Shown here: positions 8,663 through 18,401 of the stretch, piece by piece
Layout of the letters: each line of letters opens with the position of its first letter
Numbering within the stretch: position 1 is the stretch's first letter
From: Pseudomonadota bacterium
Lineage (GTDB): Bacteria > Pseudomonadota > Alphaproteobacteria > Puniceispirillales > Puniceispirillaceae
Direction of reading: 5' to 3'
NCBI GenBank assembly: GCA_027620495.1
Contig: JAQCEA010000001.1
Span: 62,001-126,000, forward strand
DNA: 64,000 bases
Made by a program: the position numbers and the translations under genes
Notes under the pieces: generated by a model
Databases searched by the model: none
Told to the model about the DNA's origin: nothing
Seen by the model: the letters and a program-made list of their open reading frames with translations, nothing else

Positions 8663-10957
8663 TTAGTCGGCTTGCGGCGCTGGCAAAGCCGATTGCCGTT
8701 TGCCGGGAAGCGCCTTTGGCGGCGGGGCTTTCACCGACACCTGCAACTTTCCATCGATAACGTCAACAACGGCTAGACCGCCACCGGTTAACCCGCCAAA
8801 TAACAGCTCATCTGCAAGCGGTTTTTTAATATGTTCCTGCACCACACGGGCAAGTGGCCGGGCCCCATATTTTTCATCATAGCCACGCGCACCAAGCCAG
8901 TCTAATGCCGCCTCAGTCAGCTCTATTTCAACATTGCGATCGGCCAGTTGGGCATCAAGCTGCATGATAAATTTATCCACCACCAGACGGATCACGTCCT
9001 GACCAAGCGGGGCAAACGGTATGATCGCATCAAGCCGGTTGCGAAATTCTGGTGTGAATATTTTTTCGATGGCTTCAACATCCGCGCCTTCATTATGCGT
9101 ACGGTTAAACCCGATGGCAGATTTCGACAATTCCTGCGCCCCGGCATTGCTTGTCATAATCAAAATAACGTTACGAAAATCAACCGACTTGCCGTTATTG
9201 TCGGTCAATTTGCCATGATCCATAACCTGTAGCAAAATATTGAAAAGATCGGGGTGGGCTTTTTCAATTTCGTCTAGAAGCAGCACCGCATGCGGCGTCT
9301 GGTCGACCGCATCAGTCAACAAGCCGCCCTGATCAAACCCTACATATCCGGGCGGCGCACCAATCAGCCGCGACACGGTGTGGCGTTCCATATATTCAGA
9401 CATATCAAACCGCATCAGCTTGATTCCCAACGCCTCAGCCAGCTGTTTGGCCACTTCGGTTTTGCCAACGCCTGTGGGGCCGGAAAACAGATAATTGCCA
9501 ACCGGTTTTTCGACATCACGCAAGCCGGCACGGGATAATTTGATCGCCGATGCCAGTGCTGTAATGGCCTGATCTTGACCAAACACCATGCGTTTCAGAT
9601 CACTTTCAAGCGATGCTAGAACGGCCTTGTCATCACGGCTGACATGCTTTGCCGGGATGCGCGCCATGGTCGCGACGGTGGCTTCAACTTCCTTTTGACC
9701 GATTGTCTGGCGGCGCCGCGATGGTGGCAACAAATTCTGCGCCGCGGCGGCTTCGTCAATCACGTCAATCGCCTTGTCAGGCAATTTTCTGTCATTGATA
9801 TAACGGGCTGATAAATCAACAGCCGTTTTGAGCGCGGCCCCGGTAAAGCGCACTTTGTGATGTGCCTCATAACGGCTTTTCAGACCATTAAGGATTTTGA
9901 TCGTATCAGCCACTGTTGGTTCGGCAACATCGATTTTCTGGAACCGCCGCACCAGCGCCCGGTCCTTTTCAAAATGACCCCGATATTCCTTGTAGGTCGT
10001 TGATCCGATACAGCGAAGCGTGCCTTCCTGCAACGCTGGTTTTAACAGGTTAGACGCATCCATGGCCCCGCCCGATGTGGCACCAGCACCGATAACGGTA
10101 TGGATTTCATCAATGAATAGAATGGCATTTTCATCATCTGCCACCGCCTTCATCACCGCCTTTAACCGTTCTTCAAAATCACCACGATAGCGGGTGCCTG
10201 CTAGAAGCTGGCCCATATCGAGCGCATAAATGACCGCTGTTGACAATACATCTGGCACATCACCTTCATAAATTCGCAAGGCCAGCCCCTCGGCAATGGC
10301 GGTTTTGCCAACGCCGGGGTCACCGACATAAAGCGGGTTATTTTTGGTGCGTCTGCACAACACTTGAATGGTGCGATCAAGTTCGCGGTCCCGTCCAATT
10401 AATGGGTCAATTCTGCCAGCGGCGGCCTTGGTGATCAAATTCACCGCATATTGGCTTAACGGGTCTTTGCCATCAGCTTCGGCGGCGTCGCTCTCGATTG
10501 GGTCTTCGGTACCGCGCGCCACGTTACTGCTGCTGCCATGGCTGATAAAAGACACCGCATCAAGCCTTGTCATATTCAATGATTTTAGAAACCAGACCGC
10601 ATGGCTTTCGCGTTCAGAAAAAATTGAGACCAAAACATTGGCACCCGTCGCCACTTCGCGCCCAGATGATTGTGTATGGATAATGGCGCGCTGAATAACC
10701 CGTTGAAAACTGGCCGTTGGCTGGACGTCAAGTTCATCACTGTGGCTGACAATCGAAGCCAGCTCCACTTCAATATATTCATGCAGCTTTTCCAGAAGTG
10801 CAGATATATCGACATTACAGGCTGTCAACACTTCACGCGCATCGGCATCATCAGTCAGCGCCACCAGCAAATGTTCCAGCGTGGCAAATTCATGTGATCG
10901 TGATGCCGCGTTCGACATCGCACGGCGCAATGTTTCTTCGAGTTCGCGTGACAGCAT
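8663..10957 (-). CDS. clpA: ATP-dependent Clp protease ATP-binding subunit ClpA
   Basis: AAA+ unfoldase that feeds substrates, including N-end rule substrates delivered by ClpS, into ClpP. 764 residues, normal for ClpA. Order: N-terminal Clp-N repeat domain (residues 1-145) that binds ClpS; first AAA domain with Walker A GDPGVGKT near residue 215 and Walker B ILFIDEIH; second AAA domain with GPTGVGKT near residue 500 and [13 protein letters not shown]; and a C-terminal D2-small domain containing [19 protein letters not shown]. The long middle domain of ClpB is absent, which excludes ClpB. clpS lies 5 bp upstream, so the two form an operon. Aat, which creates its substrates, is at 0.6 kb; clpP is not in the window. 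Confidence 0.97.
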   Translation of the reverse strand: MLSRELEETLRRAMSNAASRSHEFATLEHLLVALTDDADAREVLTACNVDISALLEKLHEYIEVELASIVSHSDELDVQPTASFQRVIQRAIIHTQSSGREVATGANVLVSIFSERESHAVWFLKSLNMTRLDAVSFISHGSSSNVARGTEDPIESDAAEADGKDPLSQYAVNLITKAAAGRIDPLIGRDRELDRTIQVLCRRTKNNPLYVGDPGVGKTAIAEGLALRIYEGDVPDVLSTAVIYALDMGQLLAGTRYRGDFEERLKAVMKAVADDENAILFIDEIHTVIGAGATSGGAMDASNLLKPALQEGTLRCIGSTTYKEYRGHFEKDRALVRRFQKIDVAEPTVADTIKILNGLKSRYEAHHKVRFTGAALKTAVDLSARYINDRKLPDKAIDVIDEAAAAQNLLPPSRRRQTIGQKEVEATVATMARIPAKHVSRDDKAVLASLESDLKRMVFGQDQAITALASAIKLSRAGLRDVEKPVGNYLFSGPTGVGKTEVAKQLAEALGIKLMRFDMSEYMERHTVSRLIGAPPGYVGFDQGGLLTDAVDQTPHAVLLLDEIEKAHPDLFNILLQVMDHGKLTDNNGKSVDFRNVILIMTSNAGAQELSKSAIGFNRTHNEGADVEAIEKIFTPEFRNRLDAIIPFAPLGQDVIRLVVDKFIMQLDAQLADRNVEIELTEAALDWLGARGYDEKYGARPLARVVQEHIKKPLADELLFGGLTGGGLAVVDVIDGKLQVSVKAPPPKALPGKRQSALPAPQAD

Positions 10958-10962
10958 GATAG

Positions 10963-11316
10963 CTATTCCTTTTCTAACTGCAATTGTAACGGGTGTTCGT
11001 TCTGTCTGGCATATTGCATGGTCTTTTGTGCTTTGCTTTCAGCAACCTCAAAACTATAGATCCCGCACACACCAACACCGCGTTGATGCACATTCATCAT
11101 AATCTTGGTCGCCTCACTGCTGGACCGCCCGAAAAATTGCTGCAATACATGGACGACAAATTCCATCGGTGTATAGTCGTCATTAAGCATGATCACTTTG
11201 TACATAGATGGTTTTTTGGTTTTGGTGCGACTGTCTAGAACCAGCTGAGACTGTCCACCACCATTTTGCCTATCATCATTTGCCATGTCGTCATCTGCCA
11301 TGTCGTCATCTGCCAT
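10963..11316 (-). CDS. clpS: ClpS adaptor of ClpA, with repeated acidic N-terminus
   Basis: N-end rule adaptor that binds Leu/Phe/Trp/Tyr N-termini and hands substrates to ClpA. 117 residues. The core is typical: [24 protein letters not shown] (Asn-Asp-Asp of the amino-acid pocket), [24 protein letters not shown] and a C-terminal HPLQ segment. The flexible N-terminus is unusual: [15 protein letters not shown], encoded by three perfect 15-bp repeats. Each unit brings its own in-frame ATG (11316, 11301, 11286) in an identical context, so the true start is undecidable by eye. No strong Shine-Dalgarno site lies upstream of any of them. Operon with clpA. Confidence 0.95.
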   Translation of the reverse strand: MADDDMADDDMANDDRQNGGGQSQLVLDSRTKTKKPSMYKVIMLNDDYTPMEFVVHVLQQFFGRSSSEATKIMMNVHQRGVGVCGIYSFEVAESKAQKTMQYARQNEHPLQLQLEKE

Positions 11317-11325
11317 GTCGTCATC
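11281..11325 (-). repeat. 15-bp tandem repeat, 3 perfect copies, in clpS
   Basis: Three identical 15-bp units (TGCCATGTCGTCATC on the plus strand) at 11281-11295, 11296-11310 and 11311-11325, with a degenerate partial copy at 11271-11280. In the clpS frame each unit encodes Met-Ala-Asp-Asp-Asp in circular order, so copy-number change keeps the frame but changes the number of possible start codons. Confidence 0.95.
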
Positions 11326-11592
11326 TTCATAAAACTGTCTATGTCAACACCACCGGTGCGAACGCCGCATGCGCCGTGAACCACATGCCGCACCATCGTC
11401 CTAATGATATTGGCATTTATTTTGATTCGAAAAGGGCCAAAATTAAAAAAACCCGCCTTTCTTGGTAAAAATACGGCAAAAATCGGTTTATCTAAAATTT
11501 CTTTTTTAGTTCCTTGAGTTGAAAGCTAATTCAGGTATGATTCTTGCTGTTTGTGGGGATGTTATTGACAATCTGATGCGGAGCACGCCGTA

Positions 11593-12930
11593 ATGGCAGC
11601 AAGTCACCCGATCAATGGGGTACCATCAAAGATCATATCTGTTACCGCCCGCAACATGATTTGGCTTTTCGTGATGGCGTTTATTGCCTTGGCTGGGGCC
11701 AGCACCCCGGCAAATGCGGCCAAATACGCCGCCATCGTGATCGAAGAAGACAGCGGCCGCGTGTTATTCGCACGCAATGCAGACAGTTTGCGCTATCCGG
11801 CCTCACTCACCAAAATCATGACATTATATCTATTGTTTGAAGATATCGCCGCCGGTCGTCTGACATTGAAAAGCCGCATACCGGTATCAAAGGTCGCGGC
11901 TGGGCGGTCCCCGTCAAAATTATATTTAAAACCTGGCCAAAGCATCAGCGCCGAACAAGCCATCTATGCGTTGGTGACAAAATCTGCCAATGACGTGGCG
12001 ACAGCTGTGGCTGAAAAGCTTGCCGGGACCGAGCGTGCCTTTGCCAAACGCATGACCCGCAAAGCCCGCGCACTTGGCATGAACCGTACGACTTTTCGTA
12101 ATGCCTCTGGCTTGCCACACAGCAGTCAGCGAAGCACCGCCCGCGATATGGCCCGCCTTGCCATCGCCATGCGGCGTGATTTTCCGCAATATTTTAAATA
12201 TTTCAGCACCAAAAGCTTTAATTGGAATGGGCGCAAATTTGGCAACCATAATAAATTATTGAGCCAATTTGATGGTACTGACGGCATTAAAACAGGCTAT
12301 ATCAACGCATCTGGTTTTAACCTTGTTGCCACTGTTACGCGTAACAATGTCAGGCTGATTGGTGTGGTATTTGGCGGCAAAACATCGCGCAGCCGCGATG
12401 CCCATATGATGGATATTCTAGAGCGCCAATTCAAACGCATCAAACCGGCACAAGCGCGCCAGCAATTGGCCGCACTGCCAACAAAATTACCAACATCGGC
12501 ACCAACACGCGTCAGCGACGTCCCAGAAACCATTCCGCAACCAAAACAAATCACTGTCAAACGTCTGGCCGATACCATGGTGGCCGATGACAAACCAGAA
12601 TTTCTAGACACAGTGACAACCACTGCCAGCCTGACAACCACCGCCAGCCTAGCAATAACGCCAGATGACCAAGCGCATTGGAGCGTGCAAATTGGCAATT
12701 TTGCCCAACGTGTCAACGCGCATAAAGCGGCCATTCGCGCCCGCCGCATGGCCGATACAGTGCTTGGCATGACGCCGGCGAATCTGACCCTTGTCACCCG
12801 CGGCGAGATGCCATTATGGCGGGTACGGTTTAATGATTTGGATGAAGGTCAGGCCCGGTCTGCTTGTGCTGCATTATTTGCCGAGGGCAGCGCGTGTATT
12901 GCGCTTCGCACCCCCACCAGCAACGGCTAG
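11593..12930 (+). CDS. dacA: D-alanyl-D-alanine carboxypeptidase with SPOR domain
   Basis: Periplasmic low-molecular-mass penicillin-binding protein that trims the terminal D-Ala of peptidoglycan stem peptides. Signal sequence at residues 22-42 (MIWLFVMAFIALAGASTPANA). Peptidase S11 motifs are complete: SLTK (Ser71, Lys74), SAN (131-133), KTG (233-235). After a Pro/Thr-rich linker with a duplicated TTTASL, a C-terminal SPOR domain (about residues 360-440, HWSVQIGNFAQRVNAHKAA) should bind denuded glycan at the division site. 445 residues. The ATG at 11593 has GGAG 9 bases upstream. It is divergent from clpS across a 276-bp gap. The gene symbol follows family usage; dacF/dacC are equally possible. 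Confidence 0.93.
   Translation: MAASHPINGVPSKIISVTARNMIWLFVMAFIALAGASTPANAAKYAAIVIEEDSGRVLFARNADSLRYPASLTKIMTLYLLFEDIAAGRLTLKSRIPVSKVAAGRSPSKLYLKPGQSISAEQAIYALVTKSANDVATAVAEKLAGTERAFAKRMTRKARALGMNRTTFRNASGLPHSSQRSTARDMARLAIAMRRDFPQYFKYFSTKSFNWNGRKFGNHNKLLSQFDGTDGIKTGYINASGFNLVATVTRNNVRLIGVVFGGKTSRSRDAHMMDILERQFKRIKPAQARQQLAALPTKLPTSAPTRVSDVPETIPQPKQITVKRLADTMVADDKPEFLDTVTTTASLTTTASLAITPDDQAHWSVQIGNFAQRVNAHKAAIRARRMADTVLGMTPANLTLVTRGEMPLWRVRFNDLDEGQARSACAALFAEGSACIALRTPTSNG
12614..12649 (+). repeat. 18-bp tandem duplication in dacA linker
   Basis: Two 18-bp units (12614-12631 and 12632-12649) differing at one base, encoding a duplicated Thr-Thr-Thr-Ala-Ser-Leu in the linker between the peptidase and SPOR domains. 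Confidence 0.85.
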
Positions 12931-12943
12931 GCGTTGGCTGATA

Positions 12944-13414
12944 TCAGCTTGGCGCGTTCCACACATCGTCAAGATGTGGCAAGCCTCTCAGATAACATGG
13001 CCCCCATGCCGGGTGGCTTGCCGCATAAATTTGTCCGGCAACTTCGAACTGGTCAGATTGGTCAAACATACCGGGCGCAATGGCGATCACGGATGCGGTA
13101 TGAAGCTGATAGAATAAAGATGCCCCGCAATCACCGCAAAAGCCGCGCTTGGCAATGGCCGAGCTATCATACCATTTCAAGCTGGCGTCTTTGACAAGAT
13201 CAAAGCGGTCTAGCGCCGCGTCAATGCCGGCCCAGCTCAATCCAGCGGTACGCCTACAATCATAACAATGGCAAATTAAAATTTTGCCAACTGGCCCGGT
13301 CACCCGAAACCGCGCCGCGCCGCAATGACAGCCGCCGGTATAAATTTTGTCAGCTGTTGTGGCGATCACCATTTCTGGCATTATATTTGGCATCATATCT
13401 GGATTTTCGGTCAT
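12944..13414 (-). CDS. GFA family (CENP-V/GFA domain) zinc protein
   Basis: Member of the GFA family, named after the putative glutathione-dependent formaldehyde-activating enzyme; few members have a proven reaction. Zinc ligands are visible in the expected pattern: GGCHCGAARF, then CHCYDCRRTAG, then FCGDCGASLFY. Start chosen at ATG 13414 (MTENPDMMPN), which has GGAG 6 bases upstream. ATGs at 13426 and 13435 would add four to seven residues. About 156 residues. It converges with dacA (13-bp gap) and lies downstream of the imuA-imuB-dnaE2 cassette on the same strand with a 95-bp gap, so cotranscription with the SOS genes is possible but not shown. Confidence 0.85.
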   Translation of the reverse strand: MTENPDMMPNIMPEMVIATTADKIYTGGCHCGAARFRVTGPVGKILICHCYDCRRTAGLSWAGIDAALDRFDLVKDASLKWYDSSAIAKRGFCGDCGASLFYQLHTASVIAIAPGMFDQSDQFEVAGQIYAASHPAWGPCYLRGLPHLDDVWNAPS

Positions 13415-13509
13415 ATCATTCTCCATAAATTGCACTCTATAAATTCTATAGGGTGCCCGGCCTGATCATTATCGCCAATAACCTAACGCAGAAATTGCGC
13501 TGTCACAAA

Positions 13510-16500
13510 TCACCTGAAATCACGGCTTTTCATTCGCACAGACCCGGCTGTCTTTATCGCATTATCATCAAGATGATGTAAAAACCCATTCAGGTTAAAC
13601 AGTGATTCAGCGATAAAATGCGTGACCGCTTGTGCCTTTTGCACGCGGCCGACAAGGCCGATAATTTGCGACCGTAATAACGCCTCGCGATAGGTCACCG
13701 TCAGCTTTGGCCAAATGATCACATTGGCCTGCCCTTGCCCGTCTTCGATTGTCAAAAACACCGTGCCGCCCGCGGTGCCGGGGCGTTGCCGCATGGTGAC
13801 AAGCCCGGCAAGACGTAACCGCTGGCCATCTCGATGTTTGGCAATTACATGGCATAATTGCCAGCCAGCGGCGGCCAGCGGCGTTGCCAGCATATCCAGC
13901 GGATGGGCTTTGAGCGACAGCCCCAGACTGCGATAATCTTCGGCCACTTCATGCCCCGGGCTGGCCACTGGCAAGGTGACTTGTGGTTCCTTGCCTATTG
14001 TTGTGGTGGCTTTTTGTGGCTGGTCATCTTGCAACTGGGCATCTTGCAAATGGGCGGCTGCAAATAACGGCGATTCATGATGGCGCTGGCGGCCCAATCG
14101 GCGGACCTGCCACAACGCCTGACGGCGGTTCAGCCCAAGGCTGGCACAACCATCTGCCGCGGCAATTGCCTGTATCGCCCGCGCCGACACATCAGCACGT
14201 TGCATCACCTCGTCCATGCTGGCAAATGCCGGGTCACGGCTGGCGGCGATACGTTCCGCCTCGCCGCGGGCCAGCCCTTTGACAAGACGCAACCCCAACC
14301 GCAACGCATGGCGGGATGCTGGACCAGTCGTAGGGGCATCGGCAACAGCCACCAGCCGGCTATCCCAGTCTGAATGGTTGATATCGACCGGCAATATGGT
14401 TACGCCGCTACGTTTGGCTTCGGCAATGAGCTGGGCCGGGGCATAAAACCCCAATGGTTGGGCATTTAACAAGGCACAGATAAACACATCCGGGTAATGG
14501 CATTTTATCCATGCCGACACATACACCAGCAAGGCAAAGCTGGCGGCATGTGATTCTGGAAACCCATAGGTGCCAAACCCCTCAATCTGGCGAAAACAAC
14601 GTTCGGCAAAATCGGCGTCATAGCCGCGCTTTGTCATGCCGCTGACCATTTTGTCGTGAAACCGGCTGATTTCGCCATGTTTTTTAAATGTGGCCATGGC
14701 CCGGCGCAACTGGTCTGCTTCACTACCAGTAAAGCCAGCCGCGACCATCGCAATCTGCATGGCCTGTTCCTGAAATAATGGCACGCCAAGCGTGCGTTGC
14801 AACACCGTTTGCAATTCTGCTGATGGATAGGTCACGCGTTCCAGCCCGGCACGGCGGCGCAAATAAGGATGCACCATATCGCCTTGAATTGGCCCCGGCC
14901 GGACAATCGCCACCTGCACAACAAGATCATGAAAACAACGCGGTTGCAGGCGCGGCAACATCGCCATCTGGGCGCGCGATTCCACCTGAAACACACCCAC
15001 CGAATGGCCCCGGCACAACATATCATAGGTGGCCGAATCTTCCGGCGGCACCGAGGCCAACGTCAAATGTCGATGATAATGGAGTTGTAATAAATCAAAC
15101 GCCCGGCGAATACAGCTGAGCATACCAAGCGCAAGGATATCCACCTTGAGCAATCCCAAAGCATCAAGATCATCCTTGTCCCATTCAATAACGGTGCGCC
15201 CCGGCATCGCCGCTGGGCTGATCGGACACAGATGATCTAGCCGCCCGCGGGTGATCACAAAGCCGCCAACATGTTGCGATAAATGGCGCGGAAACCGGCA
15301 TAATTCATCAACAAGACGCACCACAAGACGCAACCGCCGGTCGGTGGCATCAAGCCCAGCCGCCACCAGCGCCTGTGTATCAAAACCGGTTTTTTCACGG
15401 CCCCAGACCTCGCCAGCCAGCGCCGATTGCACATCACGGCTCAGGCCAAACACCTTGGCCACTTCGCGCAGCGCGCTTTTGCGCCGGTAGGTGATCACCG
15501 TTGCCGCCAAGCCCGCACGCTGGCGACCATATTTTGTATAGATATATTGAATCACCTCTTCTCGGCGTTCATGTTCAAAATCAACATCAATATCTGGCGG
15601 TTCGCCGCGCGCCTCGCTGATAAACCGTTCAAATAATGGCTGGGCACGCGCCGGGTCAACAGCGGTAATCCCCAGACAATAACATACCGCCGAATTTGCC
15701 GCCGAACCGCGCCCCTGACATAAAATACCGCGGCTGCGGGCAAACCGCACAATATCAAAAACCGTCAGGAAATAAGGCGCAAATTGAAGCTTTTCAATCA
15801 GCGCCAATTCATGCTGGAGATATGTTTTGACACGATCATCAACCCCATCAGGAAATCGTTTTTTTGCGCCTTGCCATGTGTGATAGGTCAATTCCTGCAT
15901 GGCCGTTCGGCCACCCGGGGCTAGCTCATCTGGATATTCATATGATAACTCATCCAAAGAAAACTGGCATAAGTCAGCAATCAGCGCGGCCTGTTCCAGC
16001 GCTTGGGGATAATGCCGCCAGCGCCGCGCCATTTCATCAGGCGACAATAGCTGGCGTTCTGCATTGCGCGACAATAGATATCCGGCCTGATCGATGGTCT
16101 GTTTTTCACGAATACAGCACAGCACATCTGCCAGTGGCCTGCGGTCTGGCCGGTGATACAAGGCGTTGCTTAATGCCGCCAACGGCAAATCAAGCGCCGC
16201 CGATTCAGCCGCCAGCAATGATAGACGCGCCTCATCAGCACCATCACGATACAAACAGGCCCCAGCCCATAACCGGCCTCTCACAAGCTGGCAGATTTGC
16301 TGTAGCTTGCGATGATAGCCAGCATCCGGGTGACAAGGCGGGACCACCACAAAAGCGGTGCTGGCTGGCAAGCGCGACAAATCAGCAAGATATAGACGGG
16401 GGGCGGCTTTTTGGCCGCGCAAATTGGCCTCGCTCAACAACACCGATAAATCTTCATAGGCCTGCCGGTCACATGGGTGTACCAAAATATCTGGCCCATC

Positions 16501-16725
16501 AACAGGCCGTACCCGCACCCCCACAATCAGCCGAATCGCCGCGTCACGCGCCGCTATATGGGCACGAACAATGCCCGCATATGAATTAATGTCAGCAAGG
16601 CCAATGGCCTGCCAGCCCAGCGTTGCCGCTGTTTCAACCATTTCTGCTGGATGCGCGGCACCGGTTAAAAAGCTGAAATTACTATAACAGCCAAGGGCCG
16701 CATGTTGGATGACCGGGGCTGTCAT
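13510..16725 (-). CDS. dnaE2: Error-prone DNA polymerase III alpha-type subunit DnaE2 (ImuC)
   Basis: Second, error-prone alpha subunit that performs lesion bypass and induced mutagenesis with ImuA and ImuB. Contains the N-terminal PHP domain (LGCYSNFSFLTGAAHPAEMV), the palm region with GRGSAANSAVCYCLGIT and PPDIDVDFEHERREEV, the LQVEWD-like VIEWDKDDLDALGLLKVDILALGML stretch, a helix-hairpin-helix, and a C-terminal OB-fold (RQRPGTAGGTVFLTIEDGQG). 1071 residues. The start at ATG 16725 is chosen because it overlaps the imuB stop as TGATG (translational coupling); an in-frame ATG at 16752 would lie inside imuB. The true replicative DnaE would be about 1150 residues, without this gene context. 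Confidence 0.96.
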   Translation of the reverse strand: MTAPVIQHAALGCYSNFSFLTGAAHPAEMVETAATLGWQAIGLADINSYAGIVRAHIAARDAAIRLIVGVRVRPVDGPDILVHPCDRQAYEDLSVLLSEANLRGQKAAPRLYLADLSRLPASTAFVVVPPCHPDAGYHRKLQQICQLVRGRLWAGACLYRDGADEARLSLLAAESAALDLPLAALSNALYHRPDRRPLADVLCCIREKQTIDQAGYLLSRNAERQLLSPDEMARRWRHYPQALEQAALIADLCQFSLDELSYEYPDELAPGGRTAMQELTYHTWQGAKKRFPDGVDDRVKTYLQHELALIEKLQFAPYFLTVFDIVRFARSRGILCQGRGSAANSAVCYCLGITAVDPARAQPLFERFISEARGEPPDIDVDFEHERREEVIQYIYTKYGRQRAGLAATVITYRRKSALREVAKVFGLSRDVQSALAGEVWGREKTGFDTQALVAAGLDATDRRLRLVVRLVDELCRFPRHLSQHVGGFVITRGRLDHLCPISPAAMPGRTVIEWDKDDLDALGLLKVDILALGMLSCIRRAFDLLQLHYHRHLTLASVPPEDSATYDMLCRGHSVGVFQVESRAQMAMLPRLQPRCFHDLVVQVAIVRPGPIQGDMVHPYLRRRAGLERVTYPSAELQTVLQRTLGVPLFQEQAMQIAMVAAGFTGSEADQLRRAMATFKKHGEISRFHDKMVSGMTKRGYDADFAERCFRQIEGFGTYGFPESHAASFALLVYVSAWIKCHYPDVFICALLNAQPLGFYAPAQLIAEAKRSGVTILPVDINHSDWDSRLVAVADAPTTGPASRHALRLGLRLVKGLARGEAERIAASRDPAFASMDEVMQRADVSARAIQAIAAADGCASLGLNRRQALWQVRRLGRQRHHESPLFAAAHLQDAQLQDDQPQKATTTIGKEPQVTLPVASPGHEVAEDYRSLGLSLKAHPLDMLATPLAAAGWQLCHVIAKHRDGQRLRLAGLVTMRQRPGTAGGTVFLTIEDGQGQANVIIWPKLTVTYREALLRSQIIGLVGRVQKAQAVTHFIAESLFNLNGFLHHLDDNAIKTAGSVRMKSRDFR

Positions 16726-18383
16726 CAGGCAAAAAACCCATGCAGAAACCACGCCGCCATTTCCCCACGTTCCGGCAAGCCATCACGATATAGCCAAAAA
16801 CATGCCCCTTGATGATCCTGCACGCGAAAATAATCACGGCTTTTGGTGCCAGCAGGTGCCTCCCACCATGGCGGGGCAATACGTTCTGGGCCAGTGGCTT
16901 TGACAATTTTATGTGTACGGCGTTGCCATATAAATTGCGCTGGCGGATGATCTGGCAATAGCGCCACCACATCAATAGGATGCGGATGGGCCAACAACCG
17001 AATAGGGCGCGGCGGCGCGGTGACAGATTGCGCCGAGGCAAGCCAGCCTGCCCCCGCAACAGATGACGCCGGCATTGCCATTTCAGGCAAGCGGGTCTGT
17101 TGGGCAGATTCTGGTTGCCAGCTGGCCTGCGGCTGTAGATGCACCACTGACCCATAGCCAAGACGTGCCACCAAACGATCAATCAAGCTGGCGTAATTTT
17201 CATCAATGGTCACATTGCTGGATGGGGCCATATGATGTAATGGCTGGTCTAGCGGGGCCAGAGGGCTACAATCATGCGCCCGCATCCAGCCTGCCTCAAT
17301 GCCAAATTCCGGATTGATGCGGTCACTAACCCCGGCCAATAAACGATGGAATAATGCCGCTTGGCGGCTAGGAAGTGATAAATGGATATCATGGCGATAT
17401 CGCCCCCCATCAACAAGCTGCCATCCCAGCTCTAGCCGCCGCGCCGCCATTCCGGTATGATATAATAGCCGCGCTATTTCATCCGCAAGATAGCTGATCA
17501 TGGCAACAACATCACTTGCGGCGGCAATTGGCTCGGCAAAATTCCGGCTTACAATCATTGGTTGTGTCGGGGCAAGCGGGGAAAAACTTTCTTGAATATC
17601 ACCAGATGCCTGATCTAGCCGGCGCAACAGATCATCCCCAAACCGGGTCGCCAATGGGGCCCGCGGCATCATCATAATATCTCCAATGACGTGCAGGCCC
17701 GCACGGTGCAGGGCGGCATCTATATACTGGTCAATACGCAATGCCGCCAGCGGTAATGGTGCTAATATCTGCTGTATCTTGGTACGCGGCGGGGCAACTG
17801 GACGCGCCGCACCAGAAAATGGCTGATTAGGCTGGTTCGCCCTAGACTGGTTTGCCCTAAGCTGGTTCGTCTTGGGCTGATTCACAATATGAATACCGGG
17901 GCGGGCATAATGCGCCAACGCCCATGCCGCACCACAAGTTGGCGCCGCGGCAAATCGCGGCCGCAAGCCAGACCGGCGCAAGCGCCGCGCACAATCCAGC
18001 ATAAGACCGCGCACATCACCAAATAAATGTTCCGCACCAGCCACATCCAGCCAGATGCCATTGGCCCGTTCATCAACCCCGGTTAAGGGCGAATAGCGCC
18101 GCGCCCACAAGGCCAAATGTTGCAAATCTGCACGGTCACTAGCGGCATTATGATTATGGCTGTGTAATGTTGGACATAACGCGCGGGCATCGGCAAGCTG
18201 CATGCCAGCAACCAGCCCATAGCGGCGCGCCAAGCCACAACAAGCCACCAGCCTGTCAACACCATTCACCGATTGCACAAACACCATAGGCTGACCAGAT
18301 GGCCCAGCGTTACGATATATGCGTGACGCCGCCAAATAAGGAAAATAGATATAGATGATATGACGATATGTAACAGCCATCAT
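16725..18383 (-). CDS. imuB: ImuB, Y-family polymerase-like mutagenesis protein
   Basis: Y-family polymerase homologue that, in characterised cassettes, lacks catalytic activity and acts as the hub linking DnaE2, ImuA and the beta clamp. 552 residues. It starts MMAVTYRHIIYIYFPYLAA, where the usual catalytic DxD of active Y-family enzymes is not evident. GLAGMQLADARALCP-like and PLTGVDERANGIWLDVAGAEHLFGD segments follow. Between residues about 165 and 190 a low-complexity run of five-residue NQxxA repeats interrupts the fold after the palm. The C-terminal half has the little-finger/DUF6504-like region with RRYWFWL-type FWLYRDGLP. Between imuA (18 bp upstream) and dnaE2 (stop/start overlap): one SOS operon. 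Confidence 0.93.
   Translation of the reverse strand: MMAVTYRHIIYIYFPYLAASRIYRNAGPSGQPMVFVQSVNGVDRLVACCGLARRYGLVAGMQLADARALCPTLHSHNHNAASDRADLQHLALWARRYSPLTGVDERANGIWLDVAGAEHLFGDVRGLMLDCARRLRRSGLRPRFAAAPTCGAAWALAHYARPGIHIVNQPKTNQLRANQSRANQPNQPFSGAARPVAPPRTKIQQILAPLPLAALRIDQYIDAALHRAGLHVIGDIMMMPRAPLATRFGDDLLRRLDQASGDIQESFSPLAPTQPMIVSRNFAEPIAAASDVVAMISYLADEIARLLYHTGMAARRLELGWQLVDGGRYRHDIHLSLPSRQAALFHRLLAGVSDRINPEFGIEAGWMRAHDCSPLAPLDQPLHHMAPSSNVTIDENYASLIDRLVARLGYGSVVHLQPQASWQPESAQQTRLPEMAMPASSVAGAGWLASAQSVTAPPRPIRLLAHPHPIDVVALLPDHPPAQFIWQRRTHKIVKATGPERIAPPWWEAPAGTKSRDYFRVQDHQGACFWLYRDGLPERGEMAAWFLHGFFA
17832..17876 (-). repeat. 15-bp tandem repeat, 3 degenerate copies, in imuB
   Basis: Units at 17832-17846, 17847-17861 and 17862-17876 share the pattern CTGGTTYGYCYTRRG. 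On the coding strand they give NQPKT/NQLRA/NQSRA-type five-residue units. The length keeps the reading frame. Confidence 0.85.
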
Positions 18384-18401
18384 GCGCCCCGCAACAGATG
18401 A

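Noticed and set aside
15864-16589. 241-codon plus-strand ORF
   Set aside because: Lies wholly antisense within dnaE2; His/Pro-rich composition typical of an antisense shadow in a mid-GC gene.
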